Below, piece by piece: positions 1 to 8,299 of a stretch of DNA of 64,000 bases. The position numbers and the translations under genes were made by a program. The notes beneath the pieces were generated by a model. It did no database searches. It saw nothing but the letters and a program-made list of their open reading frames with translations, and had not been told where the DNA came from. Each line of letters opens with the position of its first letter. The stretch's first letter is position 1. The DNA is from Nocardioides terrae (GTDB lineage: Bacteria; Actinomycetota; Actinomycetes; Propionibacteriales; Nocardioidaceae), in assembly GCF_900112345.1 (NCBI RefSeq), contig NZ_FOLB01000004.1, positions 62,001-126,000 of the forward strand, given 5' to 3'.

Positions 1-695
1 CGCTGGCGCCGGATCCGATCAGCGACGAGAAGAACAAGGTCTTCCGGTCGATCCGGCCGATCGACCCCGCCGACGTCGTGCGCGGGCAGTACCAGGGCTA
101 CCGCGGCAAGAACGAGGTCGCCGACGACTCCGACACCGAGACGTTCATCGCGCTCAAGGTCATCATCGACAACTGGCGGTGGGCGGGCGTCCCGTTCTTC
201 CTGCGCACCGGCAAGAAGCTCGCCGAGGGGGCGCGGATCATCTCGATCGCGTTCAAGGAGCCCCCGCTGACGATGTTCCCCGCCGGCTCCAACGCGGGCA
301 CGCAGGGGCCCGACCACCTGACCTTCGACCTGGCCGACCAGTCGAAGATGTCGCTGTCGTTCTACGGCAAGCGGCCCGGCACGGGCATGAAGCTCGAGAA
401 GCTCTCGATGCAGTTCGCGACCAGCGAGACGTCCTCGTCGGTCGGCGTGCTCGAGGCCTACGAGCGGCTGATCCACGACGCCATGCGCGGCGACCACACC
501 CTCTTCACCAGCGCGGAGGGCATCGAGACGCTCTGGGCGATCTCCCAGCCGCTGCTCGACAACCCGCCGCCGGTGCGCCTCTACGCCCCCGGCTCGTGGG
601 GTCCCAACGCCATCCACCAGCTCATCGCCCCCCGGGCGTGGCGGCTGCCGTTCGAGCGGTCGTGGCGGGAGACGGGGACCACGACCAACCCCTGA
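1..695 (+). CDS. zwf: glucose-6-phosphate 1-dehydrogenase, C-terminal part (gene runs off the left edge)
   Basis: The reading frame is open from base 3 and ends at TGA 693-695, giving about 230 residues, roughly the C-terminal half of a family of about 500. The enzyme oxidises glucose-6-phosphate to 6-phosphogluconolactone with NAD(P)+ in the cytoplasmic oxidative pentose phosphate pathway. Family marks seen are VVRGQYQGY, NEVADDSDTETF, WAGVPFFLRTGKKL (the substrate-binding RTGK region) and the C-terminal RLYAPGSWGP. The NADP-binding Rossmann half and catalytic His-Asp region lie outside the window. The next gene is convergent, so opcA and pgl, often found after zwf in actinobacteria, do not follow here; this may be a second zwf copy. 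Identity is secure; cofactor preference cannot be judged. Confidence 0.96.
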   Translation, partial: LAPDPISDEKNKVFRSIRPIDPADVVRGQYQGYRGKNEVADDSDTETFIALKVIIDNWRWAGVPFFLRTGKKLAEGARIISIAFKEPPLTMFPAGSNAGTQGPDHLTFDLADQSKMSLSFYGKRPGTGMKLEKLSMQFATSETSSSVGVLEAYERLIHDAMRGDHTLFTSAEGIETLWAISQPLLDNPPPVRLYAPGSWGPNAIHQLIAPRAWRLPFERSWRETGTTTNP

Positions 696-720
696 CGCCC
701 GGGTCGTGATCCTGGAGGGG

Positions 721-1299
721 TCAGGAGCGGCTGGCGGACAGCTGGCGGAGGAGCAGCTTCGTCGCGTGCAGGACCTTCGGGCCGTCGTACGGCGCGAGCG
801 CGAGCGCGTTGACGCTCTGGATCAGCTTGCCGTTCTGCAGGAACGCGGTGACGGCGTACGCCGACCCGGAGTCGTTGACGACCAGGCGTGCGTCGTCGGC
901 GCCCGGGACGGTCGGCCGCGAGACCGTGCCGGCCGGGACCTGCATCGACGACCACGCCGCCTCCAGGCCCTGGTCGAACCAGAGGTAGGACAGGTCGAAG
1001 GCCGGTCCGCCCTTCTCCACCGGCGTCAGGGTGCAGCGGGGCGCCGCGGCGGTGCCGGTCTCCTTGGTGAGCTTCGACCCGAGCACGCGGGACACCGCCG
1101 CCACGTCGACGGCGTCGCACGGGTTGAGCGTGGGGGCGGCGGCGCTGGGTGCGCTGCTCGGTGAGCCGGTCGGTGAACCGGCCGCCGACGTCGGCGTCGC
1201 GTGTGCGGACGGCGAGTCGTCGGACGAGCAGCCGGCGAGGAGCGCGGACAGGGTGGTGAGACCGCCCAGGAGCAGGGCGGTCGGGCGTCGGTGGGTCAC
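721..1299 (-). CDS. secreted lipoprotein, DUF3558-like
   Basis: The 192-residue protein begins with a lipoprotein signal: basic start THRR, hydrophobic stretch and lipobox LLAGC with the acylated cysteine at residue 24. A Ser/Pro/Thr/Ala-rich linker (about 25-57) follows, then a domain with NPCDAVDVAAVSRVLG and a second cysteine at 89, the pattern of DUF3558-type actinobacterial lipoproteins; the family assignment is by eye. The GTG start overlaps the TGA of the sensor kinase (GTGA, 1296-1299), so it is probably translationally coupled to the two-component system. A role in envelope sensing or as an output of that system is inference. The function of the domain is unknown. Confidence 0.8.
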   Translation of the reverse strand: MTHRRPTALLLGGLTTLSALLAGCSSDDSPSAHATPTSAAGSPTGSPSSAPSAAAPTLNPCDAVDVAAVSRVLGSKLTKETGTAAAPRCTLTPVEKGGPAFDLSYLWFDQGLEAAWSSMQVPAGTVSRPTVPGADDARLVVNDSGSAYAVTAFLQNGKLIQSVNALALAPYDGPKVLHATKLLLRQLSASRS

Positions 1300-2711
1300 C
1301 GGCGGGGGGCCTCCTTCGGCATCGGACGGGGGGAGCCGGGGACGCGCAGCACCAGCCGCGCGCCACCGGACGGCGCGGCCTCGGCGGCCACCGTGCCGCC
1401 GTGTCGCTCGGCGGTCTGCCGCACGATCGAGAGACCGAGGCCGGAGCCGGGCATCGAACGGGACTCGGCGGCCCGGTAGAACCGGTCGAAGATGTGCGGG
1501 CGGTCGTCCACGGCGATGCCGGGGCCGTGGTCGTCGACGGTGACGGTGCCGTCGCGCAGCGTGACGTGGACCGAGCCCTCCGGCGGGCTCCACTTCGCCG
1601 CGTTGTCGAGCAGGTTGGTGATCGCCCGCTCCAGCGCGTTGGCCTCGCCGACGACCCACCAGGGGTCGGCGTCCACGGCGAAGGTCACCGACGGCGCCCG
1701 CAGCCGCACCCGCGCGACCGCGTGGTCGACGATCTCGTGCAGCCCGACCGCCTCGACGACGGGGGCGAGGGGCTCGTCGCGGGCGAGCTCGACGAGGTCG
1801 CCGATCAGCGAGGTCAGCTCCTCCATCTGAGCGCGTACGTCGGAGAGCAGCTCGGCCCGCTGCTGGGGCTCGAGCGCCAGGTCGGCCTGGGTCAGCAGGT
1901 CGATGTTGGTGCGCATCGACGTGAGCGGCGTGCGCAGCTCGTGGCCGGCGTCGGCGATGAGCTGGCGTTGGCGGTCCTGCGAGGCCGCCAGCGCGGCGAG
2001 CAGACCGTTGAAGGCGGAGGCGAGCCGGGCGATCTCGTCGTCTCCCTCGACGGGGAGCGGCGCCAGGTCGGTGGGGGAGACCTCCTCGACCGACCGGGTC
2101 AGTCGGCGGACGGGCCGCAGCCCGTTGATCGCGACGCCCCAGCCGGCCAGCGCGGCGACGATCACCCCGAACAGGCCGAAGAGGAGCATCACGATCCCGA
2201 GCCTGTGCAGGAGGCGCTCCTGCGGCTCGAGGGACTGGGCGAGCACGAGTGCCTGGCCGGACACGGTCGTCGGCACGGTGACGACGCGGTAGCGCTCCCC
2301 GTCGACCGAGATCGTGCGGATGCTGGAGCTGCTCCGACCCGTCGCGACGGCGAGCTCGGCGTTCGTGAGGCGGGTGAAGACGCCGGCGTCCGCGCGGTCG
2401 GTGATGTGGACGTTGGCGGTGGAGTAGAGGATCGCGATGCGGATGTCGGCGGCGCCGAGCGCGGCGGCCGGGATCTCGGCCTGGGTGAGCTCCTGCAGGG
2501 TCGACGAGCGGGCCGCGAGCTGGGCCCGCTCGAGGAGCGAGTCGTCGAGGTTCGACGTCAGCTGCATCCGCAGGGTGAGGTAGATGCCCGCGGACAGGCC
2601 GGCCACGACGAGGCCCACCGCGAGCGCGGTGAGGATCGTGACGCGGCTGGCGAGCGAGCGGCGGTAGTGCCAGGTGCCGTCAGGCATCCGCTCGACGAGC
2701 GCGGCGGTCAT
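1296..2711 (-). CDS. mprB: sensor histidine kinase, MprB-like
   Basis: The 471-residue membrane sensor has a transmembrane segment at about 24-47, an extracytoplasmic domain to about 168, a second membrane segment at 171-195, a HAMP linker (about 196-250), the phosphoacceptor box ADAGHELRTPLTS with His257, N-box NLLDNAAKWS (Asn370), G1 box DDHGPG (393-398) and G2 GSGLGL (422-427). All catalytic boxes are intact. It would autophosphorylate and pass phosphate to the adjacent regulator, whose stop is 10 bases upstream of this start. Overall build matches MprB of the mycobacterial MprAB envelope-stress system; orthology is inferred from architecture and pairing. It is followed with a 4-base overlap by a lipoprotein gene. 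Confidence 0.9.
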   Translation of the reverse strand: MTAALVERMPDGTWHYRRSLASRVTILTALAVGLVVAGLSAGIYLTLRMQLTSNLDDSLLERAQLAARSSTLQELTQAEIPAAALGAADIRIAILYSTANVHITDRADAGVFTRLTNAELAVATGRSSSSIRTISVDGERYRVVTVPTTVSGQALVLAQSLEPQERLLHRLGIVMLLFGLFGVIVAALAGWGVAINGLRPVRRLTRSVEEVSPTDLAPLPVEGDDEIARLASAFNGLLAALAASQDRQRQLIADAGHELRTPLTSMRTNIDLLTQADLALEPQQRAELLSDVRAQMEELTSLIGDLVELARDEPLAPVVEAVGLHEIVDHAVARVRLRAPSVTFAVDADPWWVVGEANALERAITNLLDNAAKWSPPEGSVHVTLRDGTVTVDDHGPGIAVDDRPHIFDRFYRAAESRSMPGSGLGLSIVRQTAERHGGTVAAEAAPSGGARLVLRVPGSPRPMPKEAPRR

Positions 2712-2721
2712 CGGGGGGCCG

Positions 2722-3432
2722 TCACGAGTCGCCCGTGCGCAGCACGTAGCCGACGCCGCGCACGGTGTGGATCAGCCGCGTCTCACCCTCGGCCTCGGTC
2801 TTGCGGCGCAGGTAGCCGACGTAGACCTCCAGCGAGTTGGCGGTGGTCGGGAAGTCGAAGCCCCAGACCTCCTCGAGGATGAAGGAGCGCTCGAGGACGC
2901 GGCGCGGACGGCGCAGGAACATCTCGAGCAGCGTGAACTCGGTGCGGGTCAGGTCGATGCGACGCGGGCCGCGGGTCACCTCGCGGGTGGCGACGTTCAT
3001 CGTGAGGTCGGCGAAGGACAGGACCTCGTCGTCCGCGCCCTCGACCGGGACGGCACGCCGGAGCAGCGCGCGCAGCCGGGCGAGCAGCTCGGGCAGGGCG
3101 AACGGCTTGGTCAGGTAGTCGTCGGCGCCGGCGTCGAGGCCGTCGACCCGGTCACCGACCGCGTCGAGTGCGGTGAGCACGATGATCGGCACGTCGTTGC
3201 CGGCCGTGCGCAGAGCGCGGGTGGCCTCGAGGCCGTTGAGCCGCGGCATCATCACGTCCATCACGACCACGTCGGGGCGCGCCGATGAGATCACGGCGAG
3301 CGCCTCGGCGCCGTCACCGGCCAGCGAGACGGCGTACCCGTTGAACTCCAGCGACCGCCGCAGCGACTCGCGGACGGCCTTGTCGTCGTCGACGACGAGG
3401 ACGCGCGGCTTGGTCGCGGCAGGGCTGGTCAC
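2722..3432 (-). CDS. mprA: OmpR/PhoB-family response regulator, MprA-like
   Basis: The 236-residue regulator has a receiver domain at 10-122 with acidic residues D15-D17, phosphoacceptor Asp59 (VVVMDVMMP), Thr87 and Lys109 (YLTKPF), followed by a winged-helix DNA-binding domain (about 136-232) with [19 protein letters not shown] and the GVGYVLR end typical of OmpR-type regulators. A GTG at 3430-3432 is chosen because the receiver domain starts right after it; longer readings add unrelated sequence. It is first in an operon with the MprB-like kinase and the lipoprotein. A small palindrome (GGCACC-AG-GGTGCC, 3433-3446) abuts the start codon and could affect initiation or be an operator; this is unproven. 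Confidence 0.92.
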   Translation of the reverse strand: MTSPAATKPRVLVVDDDKAVRESLRRSLEFNGYAVSLAGDGAEALAVISSARPDVVVMDVMMPRLNGLEATRALRTAGNDVPIIVLTALDAVGDRVDGLDAGADDYLTKPFALPELLARLRALLRRAVPVEGADDEVLSFADLTMNVATREVTRGPRRIDLTRTEFTLLEMFLRRPRRVLERSFILEEVWGFDFPTTANSLEVYVGYLRRKTEAEGETRLIHTVRGVGYVLRTGDS

Positions 3433-3529
3433 GGCACCAGGGTGCCACCGGGTGCTGAACGCGCGCTGAGAGGCATGCCGAGCGTCGTACCGTGGTGGTG
3501 CCGACGCACGCCGTTCCGAAGGAAGTCCC
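3433..3529. promoter_or_regulatory. divergent intergenic region with a start-abutting palindrome
   Basis: This 97-bp gap separates the divergent mprA-like and dehalogenase genes. A 14-bp inverted repeat GGCACC-AG-GGTGCC occupies 3433-3446, directly upstream of the mprA GTG. The dehalogenase side has a clear Shine-Dalgarno GAAGGAAG just before its ATG. No convincing -35/-10 pair was identified for either gene. Confidence 0.4.
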
Positions 3530-4219
3530 ATGCTCCTCGTCCTCGACGTCAACGAGACCCTGCTCGACCTCGACCCGCTCGACGCCGTCGTCGGCGATGC
3601 CCTGGGGGTGGACCCCGGCGCCCACGCGGAGGTGACTGCGTCGCGGCGGGCCTGGTTCGACCGGATGGTGCGCAGCGCGCTGACCCTGACGGCGGCAGGC
3701 GAGTACGTCGCGTTCGGCCGCCTCGCGGTGGCCGCCCTGCAGGACCTGGCGGCGGCGAGCGGTCGGAAGGTGGACGACGGAGTGATCGACCGTCTCTCGG
3801 CGGGCATCGCCGGCCTTCCTCCGCATCCCGACGTGGCGCCCGGCCTGCGGTCGCTGCGCGAGGCGGGTCATCGGGTGGTCACACTGACGAACTCGGTGCT
3901 CGACGTCGCCCACGCCCAGCTGGACAACAGCGGTCTGACTGGCCTGGTGGATGCGGTCTACTCGGCCGACACGGTCGGCAGGCTGAAGCCCGCGCCCGAG
4001 CCCTACCGGCACGTGCTCGAGCGGGAGAGCGTCGCGGCCGCGGACGCCGTGCTCGTCGCGGCCCACGACTGGGACGTCGCCGGTGCCGCGGCGGTCGGGA
4101 TGGCCACCGCTTTCGTCGCGCGCGAGGGTCGGCGACCGTTCGGCGCGATCGCCGCGCCGACGTATGTCGTCGACGACCTCGCCGCGCTGGCCGGCGCTCT
4201 CCCCGCGGGTGGGCGCTGA
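3530..4219 (+). CDS. haloacid dehalogenase type II-like HAD hydrolase
   Basis: The 229-residue cytoplasmic protein is the normal size of L-2-haloacid dehalogenase-like enzymes. Motif I is DVNETLLD with the nucleophile Asp6, motif II is LTNS (119-122), Lys153 lies in [10 protein letters not shown], and the acidic motif is VAAHDWD (177-183, Asp180/Asp182). The family R-x-x-W-F element is present near residue 39-43 (RRAWF). These marks favour the haloacid dehalogenase branch over sugar phosphatases, but the physiological substrate is unknown and could be a phosphate ester. The start has a good ribosome-binding site. It stands alone between divergent and convergent neighbours. Confidence 0.88.
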   Translation: MLLVLDVNETLLDLDPLDAVVGDALGVDPGAHAEVTASRRAWFDRMVRSALTLTAAGEYVAFGRLAVAALQDLAAASGRKVDDGVIDRLSAGIAGLPPHPDVAPGLRSLREAGHRVVTLTNSVLDVAHAQLDNSGLTGLVDAVYSADTVGRLKPAPEPYRHVLERESVAAADAVLVAAHDWDVAGAAAVGMATAFVAREGRRPFGAIAAPTYVVDDLAALAGALPAGGR

Positions 4220-4230
4220 CGCGACATCGG

Positions 4231-4983
4231 TCAGGCGTTCTCCTTCTTGAACACCGCGGTGCCCCACCAGATGCACAGCCCGAAGAGCACGACCGACCAG
4301 CCCACGCCCCAGGCCATCGCGCTCGCGTCGAAGGTGCCGAAGAACGACTCGCGCACCGCGTTGACGATGTGCTTGATGGGCATGAAGTCGCTGAGCCGCT
4401 CGAGCCAGCCGGGGCCGAAGCTCATCGGCAGCAGGATCCCGCTGAGCAGCAGCACCGGCATCATCACCAGGTTGATGACCGGCGCCATCACGTCCTCGCT
4501 CTTGGTCGTCAGGGCGAAGGCGTTGGAGGCGGCCGCGCAGGCCCCGCCGAGCAGGAGCGTGAGCAGGATCCCGATCACGACGCCCCCGACGCTGGCGTCC
4601 ATCCCCAGGATCCAGCCGAGCAGCACGAGCACGAGCGCCTGGACCAGCAGCTGCAGGAGGTCGCGCCAGAGCCGACCGAAGAGCAGGGCGGCCCGACTCG
4701 CCGGGGTGACCCGCTCGGCCTCGATGACCCCCTCCCGCCACTCGCCGATGAGGCTGAAGCCGGCGAAGAACGCCCCGAAGATCCCGAGCTGGACCAGCAT
4801 CCCGGGGACGAACCACGTGTAGGCGTTGCCGCCGAGGTTCTCGATCATCGGCTTGAGCAGCGGGCCGAAGAGCAGCAGGTAGAGGACCGGCTGGAAGATG
4901 CCGATGAGGACCCAGGCGGGGTTGCGCAGGTTCATCCGCAGCTGGCGGTTGAACACGATCGACGACTCGCGCAGGAAGCTCAT
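4231..4983 (-). CDS. ABC-2 type transporter permease, DrrB-like
   Basis: The 250-residue integral membrane protein has about six hydrophobic segments (for example ILIGIFQPVLYLLLFG-like near 27-42 and VINLVMMPVLLLSGILLP in the middle) and the ABC-2 signature region with GILLPMSF followed by an amphipathic MPIKHIVNAVRESF. It would form the channel of a drug or lipid exporter with the ATPase encoded just upstream. Its ATG overlaps the ATPase stop in ATGA (4980-4983), supporting a coupled two-gene operon. Relatives export antibiotics such as daunorubicin; no substrate can be deduced here. Confidence 0.9.
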   Translation of the reverse strand: MSFLRESSIVFNRQLRMNLRNPAWVLIGIFQPVLYLLLFGPLLKPMIENLGGNAYTWFVPGMLVQLGIFGAFFAGFSLIGEWREGVIEAERVTPASRAALLFGRLWRDLLQLLVQALVLVLLGWILGMDASVGGVVIGILLTLLLGGACAAASNAFALTTKSEDVMAPVINLVMMPVLLLSGILLPMSFGPGWLERLSDFMPIKHIVNAVRESFFGTFDASAMAWGVGWSVVLFGLCIWWGTAVFKKENA

Positions 4984-5978
4984 GGGGTGACTCCTTCGAG
5001 CTGTGCCGGCTCGGTCGCGGCCTCCGCGTCGCGCAGGGAGCGGCCGGTGACGGTGAGGAAGACGTCGTCGAGGGTGGGCCGGACGACCTCGATCGACTCC
5101 AGGGAGACCCCCGAGAGATCCAGGTCGCGCAGGAGGCCGGGCACCGCCTTGCCGGCCCGGGGGACCCGCCCGCGCACGTGACGGTCGGACACCTCGACGC
5201 TGTCGGCGATCGTGCCGAGCTTGTCGCGAGCGACGGCGACCTGCTCGTCGGTGGCCACCTCGAGGTCGACCAGGTCGCCGGAGACGGCCGCCTTGAGGTT
5301 GTCGGGGGTGTCGCTGGCCACGATGCGGCCCTTGTCGATGATGAGGATCCGGTCGGCGAGCACATCGGCCTCGTCCATGTAGTGGGTCGTGAGGAAGACC
5401 GTCACGCCCTGCGTCGACCGCAGGCCGGCGATGTGGTCCCACAGGTTGGCGCGCGCCTGGGGGTCGAGACCCGTGGTGGGCTCGTCGAGGAAGACCAGGC
5501 CGGGCGAGTGGATGAGCGCCATCACGATGTCGAGGCGGCGCTTCTGGCCGCCGGACATGTTCTTGGGCTTGCGCCGCCACAGCCCCTCGAGCTGCAGCCG
5601 GTCGAAGAGCTCCTGCCCCTTGGCGACGGCGTCGCGCTTGGACATGCCGTAGAGCATCCCGTGGTCGACGACCTCGTCACCGGCGTAGGCCCCGGAGAAG
5701 GTGGAGCCGACCTGCGAGCAGTAGCCGATGCTGCGGCGCACCTGGACGGCCTGGCTGGCGACGTCGTAGCCCGCGACGGTGGCGGTGCCCGCGGTCGGCT
5801 TGAGCAGAGTGGTGAGGATGCGGAGGGTCGTCGTCTTGCCGGCGCCGTTGGGCCCCAGGAATCCGACGACCTCGCCCTCGGAGACGTCGAGGTCGACGCC
5901 GTCGACGGCCAGGACGTCCTTCTTGTTCTTCCCCTGCCCGGACTGGAACGTGTGGCTGAGTCCGCGTGCGTGGATCAT
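4980..5978 (-). CDS. ABC transporter ATP-binding protein, DrrA-like
   Basis: The 332-residue ATPase has Walker A GPNGAGKTT (42-50), a Q-loop region near CSQVGS, signature SGGQK (142-146), Walker B LVFLDE (161-166) and a switch His in FLTTHYMDEAD. The C-terminal extension beyond about 225, with VRPTLDDVFLTVTG, is typical of the DrrA/CcmA-like daunorubicin-resistance subfamily. The ATG at 5976-5978 is chosen because it follows a strong GAAGGAG Shine-Dalgarno; an upstream in-frame start lacks one. It powers the permease encoded immediately downstream. The upstream 63-bp gap (5979-6041) should hold the operon promoter, but no clear box was seen. Confidence 0.94.
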   Translation of the reverse strand: MIHARGLSHTFQSGQGKNKKDVLAVDGVDLDVSEGEVVGFLGPNGAGKTTTLRILTTLLKPTAGTATVAGYDVASQAVQVRRSIGYCSQVGSTFSGAYAGDEVVDHGMLYGMSKRDAVAKGQELFDRLQLEGLWRRKPKNMSGGQKRRLDIVMALIHSPGLVFLDEPTTGLDPQARANLWDHIAGLRSTQGVTVFLTTHYMDEADVLADRILIIDKGRIVASDTPDNLKAAVSGDLVDLEVATDEQVAVARDKLGTIADSVEVSDRHVRGRVPRAGKAVPGLLRDLDLSGVSLESIEVVRPTLDDVFLTVTGRSLRDAEAATEPAQLEGVTP

Positions 5979-6041
5979 GGGCACTCCTTCGTCTCCGGAC
6001 CAGCCCACCACAAGCCACCGACAGTCGTCATCTGCATTGCC

Positions 6042-6563
6042 TCACCCCACGATCCGGTCGACGAGGTCGAGCGTGGCCACCTCGAAGTGGCCTTCCGGGC
6101 GGACGACCAGCGTGCCGCCGAGCCGGTCCAGCAGCACACGGCCCTGCGCCGCGTCGCAGCCGTAGGGATCGACCACCGAGTTGACGAACCAGAGGTCCCG
6201 GGCGTGGCTGCGGATCGCGTCCCAGTCGTACGCCGGGCGGAGCACCGGCTCCTCGTTGTCGTTCGGTGGCGTGGAGTAGCCCGCGACGAGCACCACCTGG
6301 GCGACGGTGACGTCCAGCCGCTCGAGCAGCGCCAGGATCAGCGCGGCGCCGCCCGAGTGCCCGACGACCACCGTGTCCTCGTCGTAGGCGTGTGCCTCGA
6401 GAGCCCGGGGCAGGAAGGCATCGATCGGCTCGACGTTGATGCCGGGGAGGTGCGGCAGGGAGACGGTGTAGCCGCGCGCCTCCAGCCGCATCGCGAGCCA
6501 CTGGTACCAGAGGTACTCCGGCCGCGCTCCGGTCCCGTGGAAGATGATCGCGTTGCGGCTCAT
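6042..6563 (-). CDS. small alpha/beta hydrolase, RBBP9/YdeN-like
   Basis: The 173-residue protein has the compact alpha/beta hydrolase layout of the RBBP9/YdeN serine hydrolases: IIFHGTG near the start, nucleophile Ser70 in VVGHSGG (67-72 region), a later acidic residue region around VVDPYGCD and a C-terminal EGHFEVA supplying the likely catalytic His. The ATG at 6561-6563 is preferred over one four codons upstream because it makes an ATGA overlap with the preceding SMP-30 gene stop (6560-6563). The two genes are therefore probably co-translated. The substrate is unknown. Confidence 0.82.
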   Translation of the reverse strand: MSRNAIIFHGTGARPEYLWYQWLAMRLEARGYTVSLPHLPGINVEPIDAFLPRALEAHAYDEDTVVVGHSGGAALILALLERLDVTVAQVVLVAGYSTPPNDNEEPVLRPAYDWDAIRSHARDLWFVNSVVDPYGCDAAQGRVLLDRLGGTLVVRPEGHFEVATLDLVDRIVG

Positions 6564-7459
6564 CGCGCCGGCCATCCCGCTCCGCCGACCGGCACGGCGA
6601 CACGCCAGACGCGCCCGTCCCAGTCGGCATAGGTGGTCAGGCCGGCTGCCCCGGGCCAGCGGGCGCCGACGATGTGGAGGTCGCTCGCCTCGGCGAGCAT
6701 GCAGGCGAACGCGCCACGGTCGACCGGGACGGTGGCGAGCACCTCGCCGCCCTCAGTCACGCGGACGCAGTGCTGGTGGGGGACGTCGGCGTACCAGGCG
6801 GCGCCCTCGGCGTCGAGACAGATCCCGTCGGGGTTGTCGGTGCCGAGCGCCGCCCACACCCGTCGACCGGACAGGGTCCCGTCGTCGGCGATGTCGAAGC
6901 CGACGAGCTCGGAGCGGTAGGAGTCGGCGACGACGAGCGTCCGGCCGTCGGCGCTCACGGCCATGCCGTTCGGGAACGCCAGGTCGTCCGTGACCCGGGT
7001 CGCCGTGCCGTCCGGGCGCACCAGCGCCACGAAGCCCGGCTGCCGGCCACCGGCGGGCGGTCCGGTGGCGAAGTCGAAGTCCGCGCCGTTGACGTAGGCA
7101 TTGCCCCGCCCGTCGACCACGATGTCGTTGCAGCCGTACGCCGACAGGCCGGCCAGGTCGGCGTACGTGCTGAGGCTGCCGTCGGCCTCGAGCGTCAGCA
7201 GCGCGCGCTCCGGCGTGGACACCAGCACCAGCCGTCCGTCGGGCAGGAAGTCGAAGCAGAGCGGCAGCGAGCGATGCTCCACGACCGTGTCGAGGTGGCC
7301 GTCGGCGTCGATCGTGTGGATCCGCCCGGCGGTCCAGTCGCTGAACCACAGCCGTCCGGCGTGCCAGCGGGGAGACTCGACGAGACCGAGCCCGGTCGCG
7401 AGAACGTCCATGACCGGCGGTGAGGGCGCGATCTTCGGCTGGCCCGAGTCCGCGGTCAT
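6560..7459 (-). CDS. SMP-30/gluconolactonase/LRE family beta-propeller hydrolase
   Basis: The 299-residue protein matches the six-bladed SMP-30/gluconolactonase family. Metal ligands expected in this fold are visible as Glu28 in GLVESPRW, Asn in GCNDIVVDG, Asn-Gly in FPNGMAVS and Asp in NPDGICLD. It probably hydrolyses a sugar lactone or related ester in the cytoplasm using a divalent metal. It overlaps the downstream alpha/beta hydrolase and is divergent from an HxlR-type regulator that may control it. An alternative start is Met17; neither has a clear Shine-Dalgarno. The exact lactone is not predictable. Confidence 0.88.
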   Translation of the reverse strand: MTADSGQPKIAPSPPVMDVLATGLGLVESPRWHAGRLWFSDWTAGRIHTIDADGHLDTVVEHRSLPLCFDFLPDGRLVLVSTPERALLTLEADGSLSTYADLAGLSAYGCNDIVVDGRGNAYVNGADFDFATGPPAGGRQPGFVALVRPDGTATRVTDDLAFPNGMAVSADGRTLVVADSYRSELVGFDIADDGTLSGRRVWAALGTDNPDGICLDAEGAAWYADVPHQHCVRVTEGGEVLATVPVDRGAFACMLAEASDLHIVGARWPGAAGLTTYADWDGRVWRVAVPVGGAGWPAR

Positions 7460-7499
7460 CGGGTGCCCGCTTTGACGAACTCGAGGGGCAGCGATCTCA

Positions 7500-7550
7500 T
7501 CAGCACAGGTGATACATTAAACATAGCGTGGACTCTTGTGAAGATAGTTG
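7500..7550. promoter_or_regulatory. AT-rich divergent promoter region (SMP-30 / HxlR)
   Basis: About 50 bp around GATACATTAAACATA (7511-7525) are conspicuously AT-rich in otherwise very GC-rich sequence and lie between the divergent lactonase operon and the HxlR-family regulator gene. HxlR regulators commonly bind such shared intergenic sites. A direct repeat ACAT-TAA-ACAT is visible. Exact promoter hexamers cannot be assigned with confidence. Confidence 0.4.
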
Positions 7551-8255
7551 GTGGAGTTGCCTCCGAAGAAGACGTACGCCGACCTCGGTGATGCCTGCGC
7601 CACGGCGCACGCCCTGGACGTGGTCGGCGACCGCTGGAGCCTGATCATCGCGCGCGAGCTGATGCTCGGCCCGCGCCGCTTCGGCGACCTGCAGTCGGCA
7701 GTCGTCGGGATCACTCCGGCTGTGCTGACCGACCGACTGCGTCACCTCGCCGACGCCGGCGTCGTCGAGCAGGTCACGCTCGACGACCTGGCTCGGACCC
7801 GCGCCTACCGGCTCACCCCGTGGGGCAGTGGGCTCGAGGCGGTGATGGCGGCGCTCGGGCGATGGGCCCACGCGTCGGCCGGGTTCCCCGTCGCCGGCGC
7901 CGGCATGACGCCCGACGGTGCGATCGTCGCGATGCGCACGATGACGCCTCCGTCGCCCCAGGCGCCCCGACCCGTCGAGCTCGGGCTCGAGCTCGTCGAC
8001 GTGCGGCGGCCCGCGGCCGGCGTACGCCGGTATCGGCTGCGGTGGCGGCGGCGCTCCTTCGAGCTCGTCGAGGGGACGGTGGAGGCCCCCGACGCCACGG
8101 TGACCGGCGACTCCACCGCCTGGACGGCCGCCGTCTTCGGGATGGCGCCGCTCGACGCGCTCGAGCACGACGGCGCGCTGTCGGTGACCGGCGACCGCGC
8201 CGCGCTCGCGGCCGTGCTGGAGCTCTATCGCGGGGTGGCCGCGGAGCTCGCCTGA
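7551..8255 (+). CDS. HxlR-family winged-helix regulator with C-terminal SCP2-like domain
   Basis: The 234-residue protein starts with an HxlR-type winged helix: ALDVVGDRWSLIIARELMLG, RRFGDLQ, GITPAVLTDRLRHLADAGVV and RAYRLTPWG within about the first 100 residues. The C-terminal half (about 130-230) resembles a sterol-carrier-protein-2-like module, with VEAPDATVTGDSTAWTAAVFG, and could bind a small hydrophobic ligand; this second assignment is weaker. Start choice is between TTG 7548 and the adjacent GTG 7551; the GTG is preferred. The divergent position suggests it controls the lactonase/hydrolase operon. Confidence 0.85.
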   Translation: MELPPKKTYADLGDACATAHALDVVGDRWSLIIARELMLGPRRFGDLQSAVVGITPAVLTDRLRHLADAGVVEQVTLDDLARTRAYRLTPWGSGLEAVMAALGRWAHASAGFPVAGAGMTPDGAIVAMRTMTPPSPQAPRPVELGLELVDVRRPAAGVRRYRLRWRRRSFELVEGTVEAPDATVTGDSTAWTAAVFGMAPLDALEHDGALSVTGDRAALAAVLELYRGVAAELA

Positions 8256-8299
8256 CGGCTCCGCCGACACCGTCGGGTCGGTGGGGGAGGATGGCGGGC

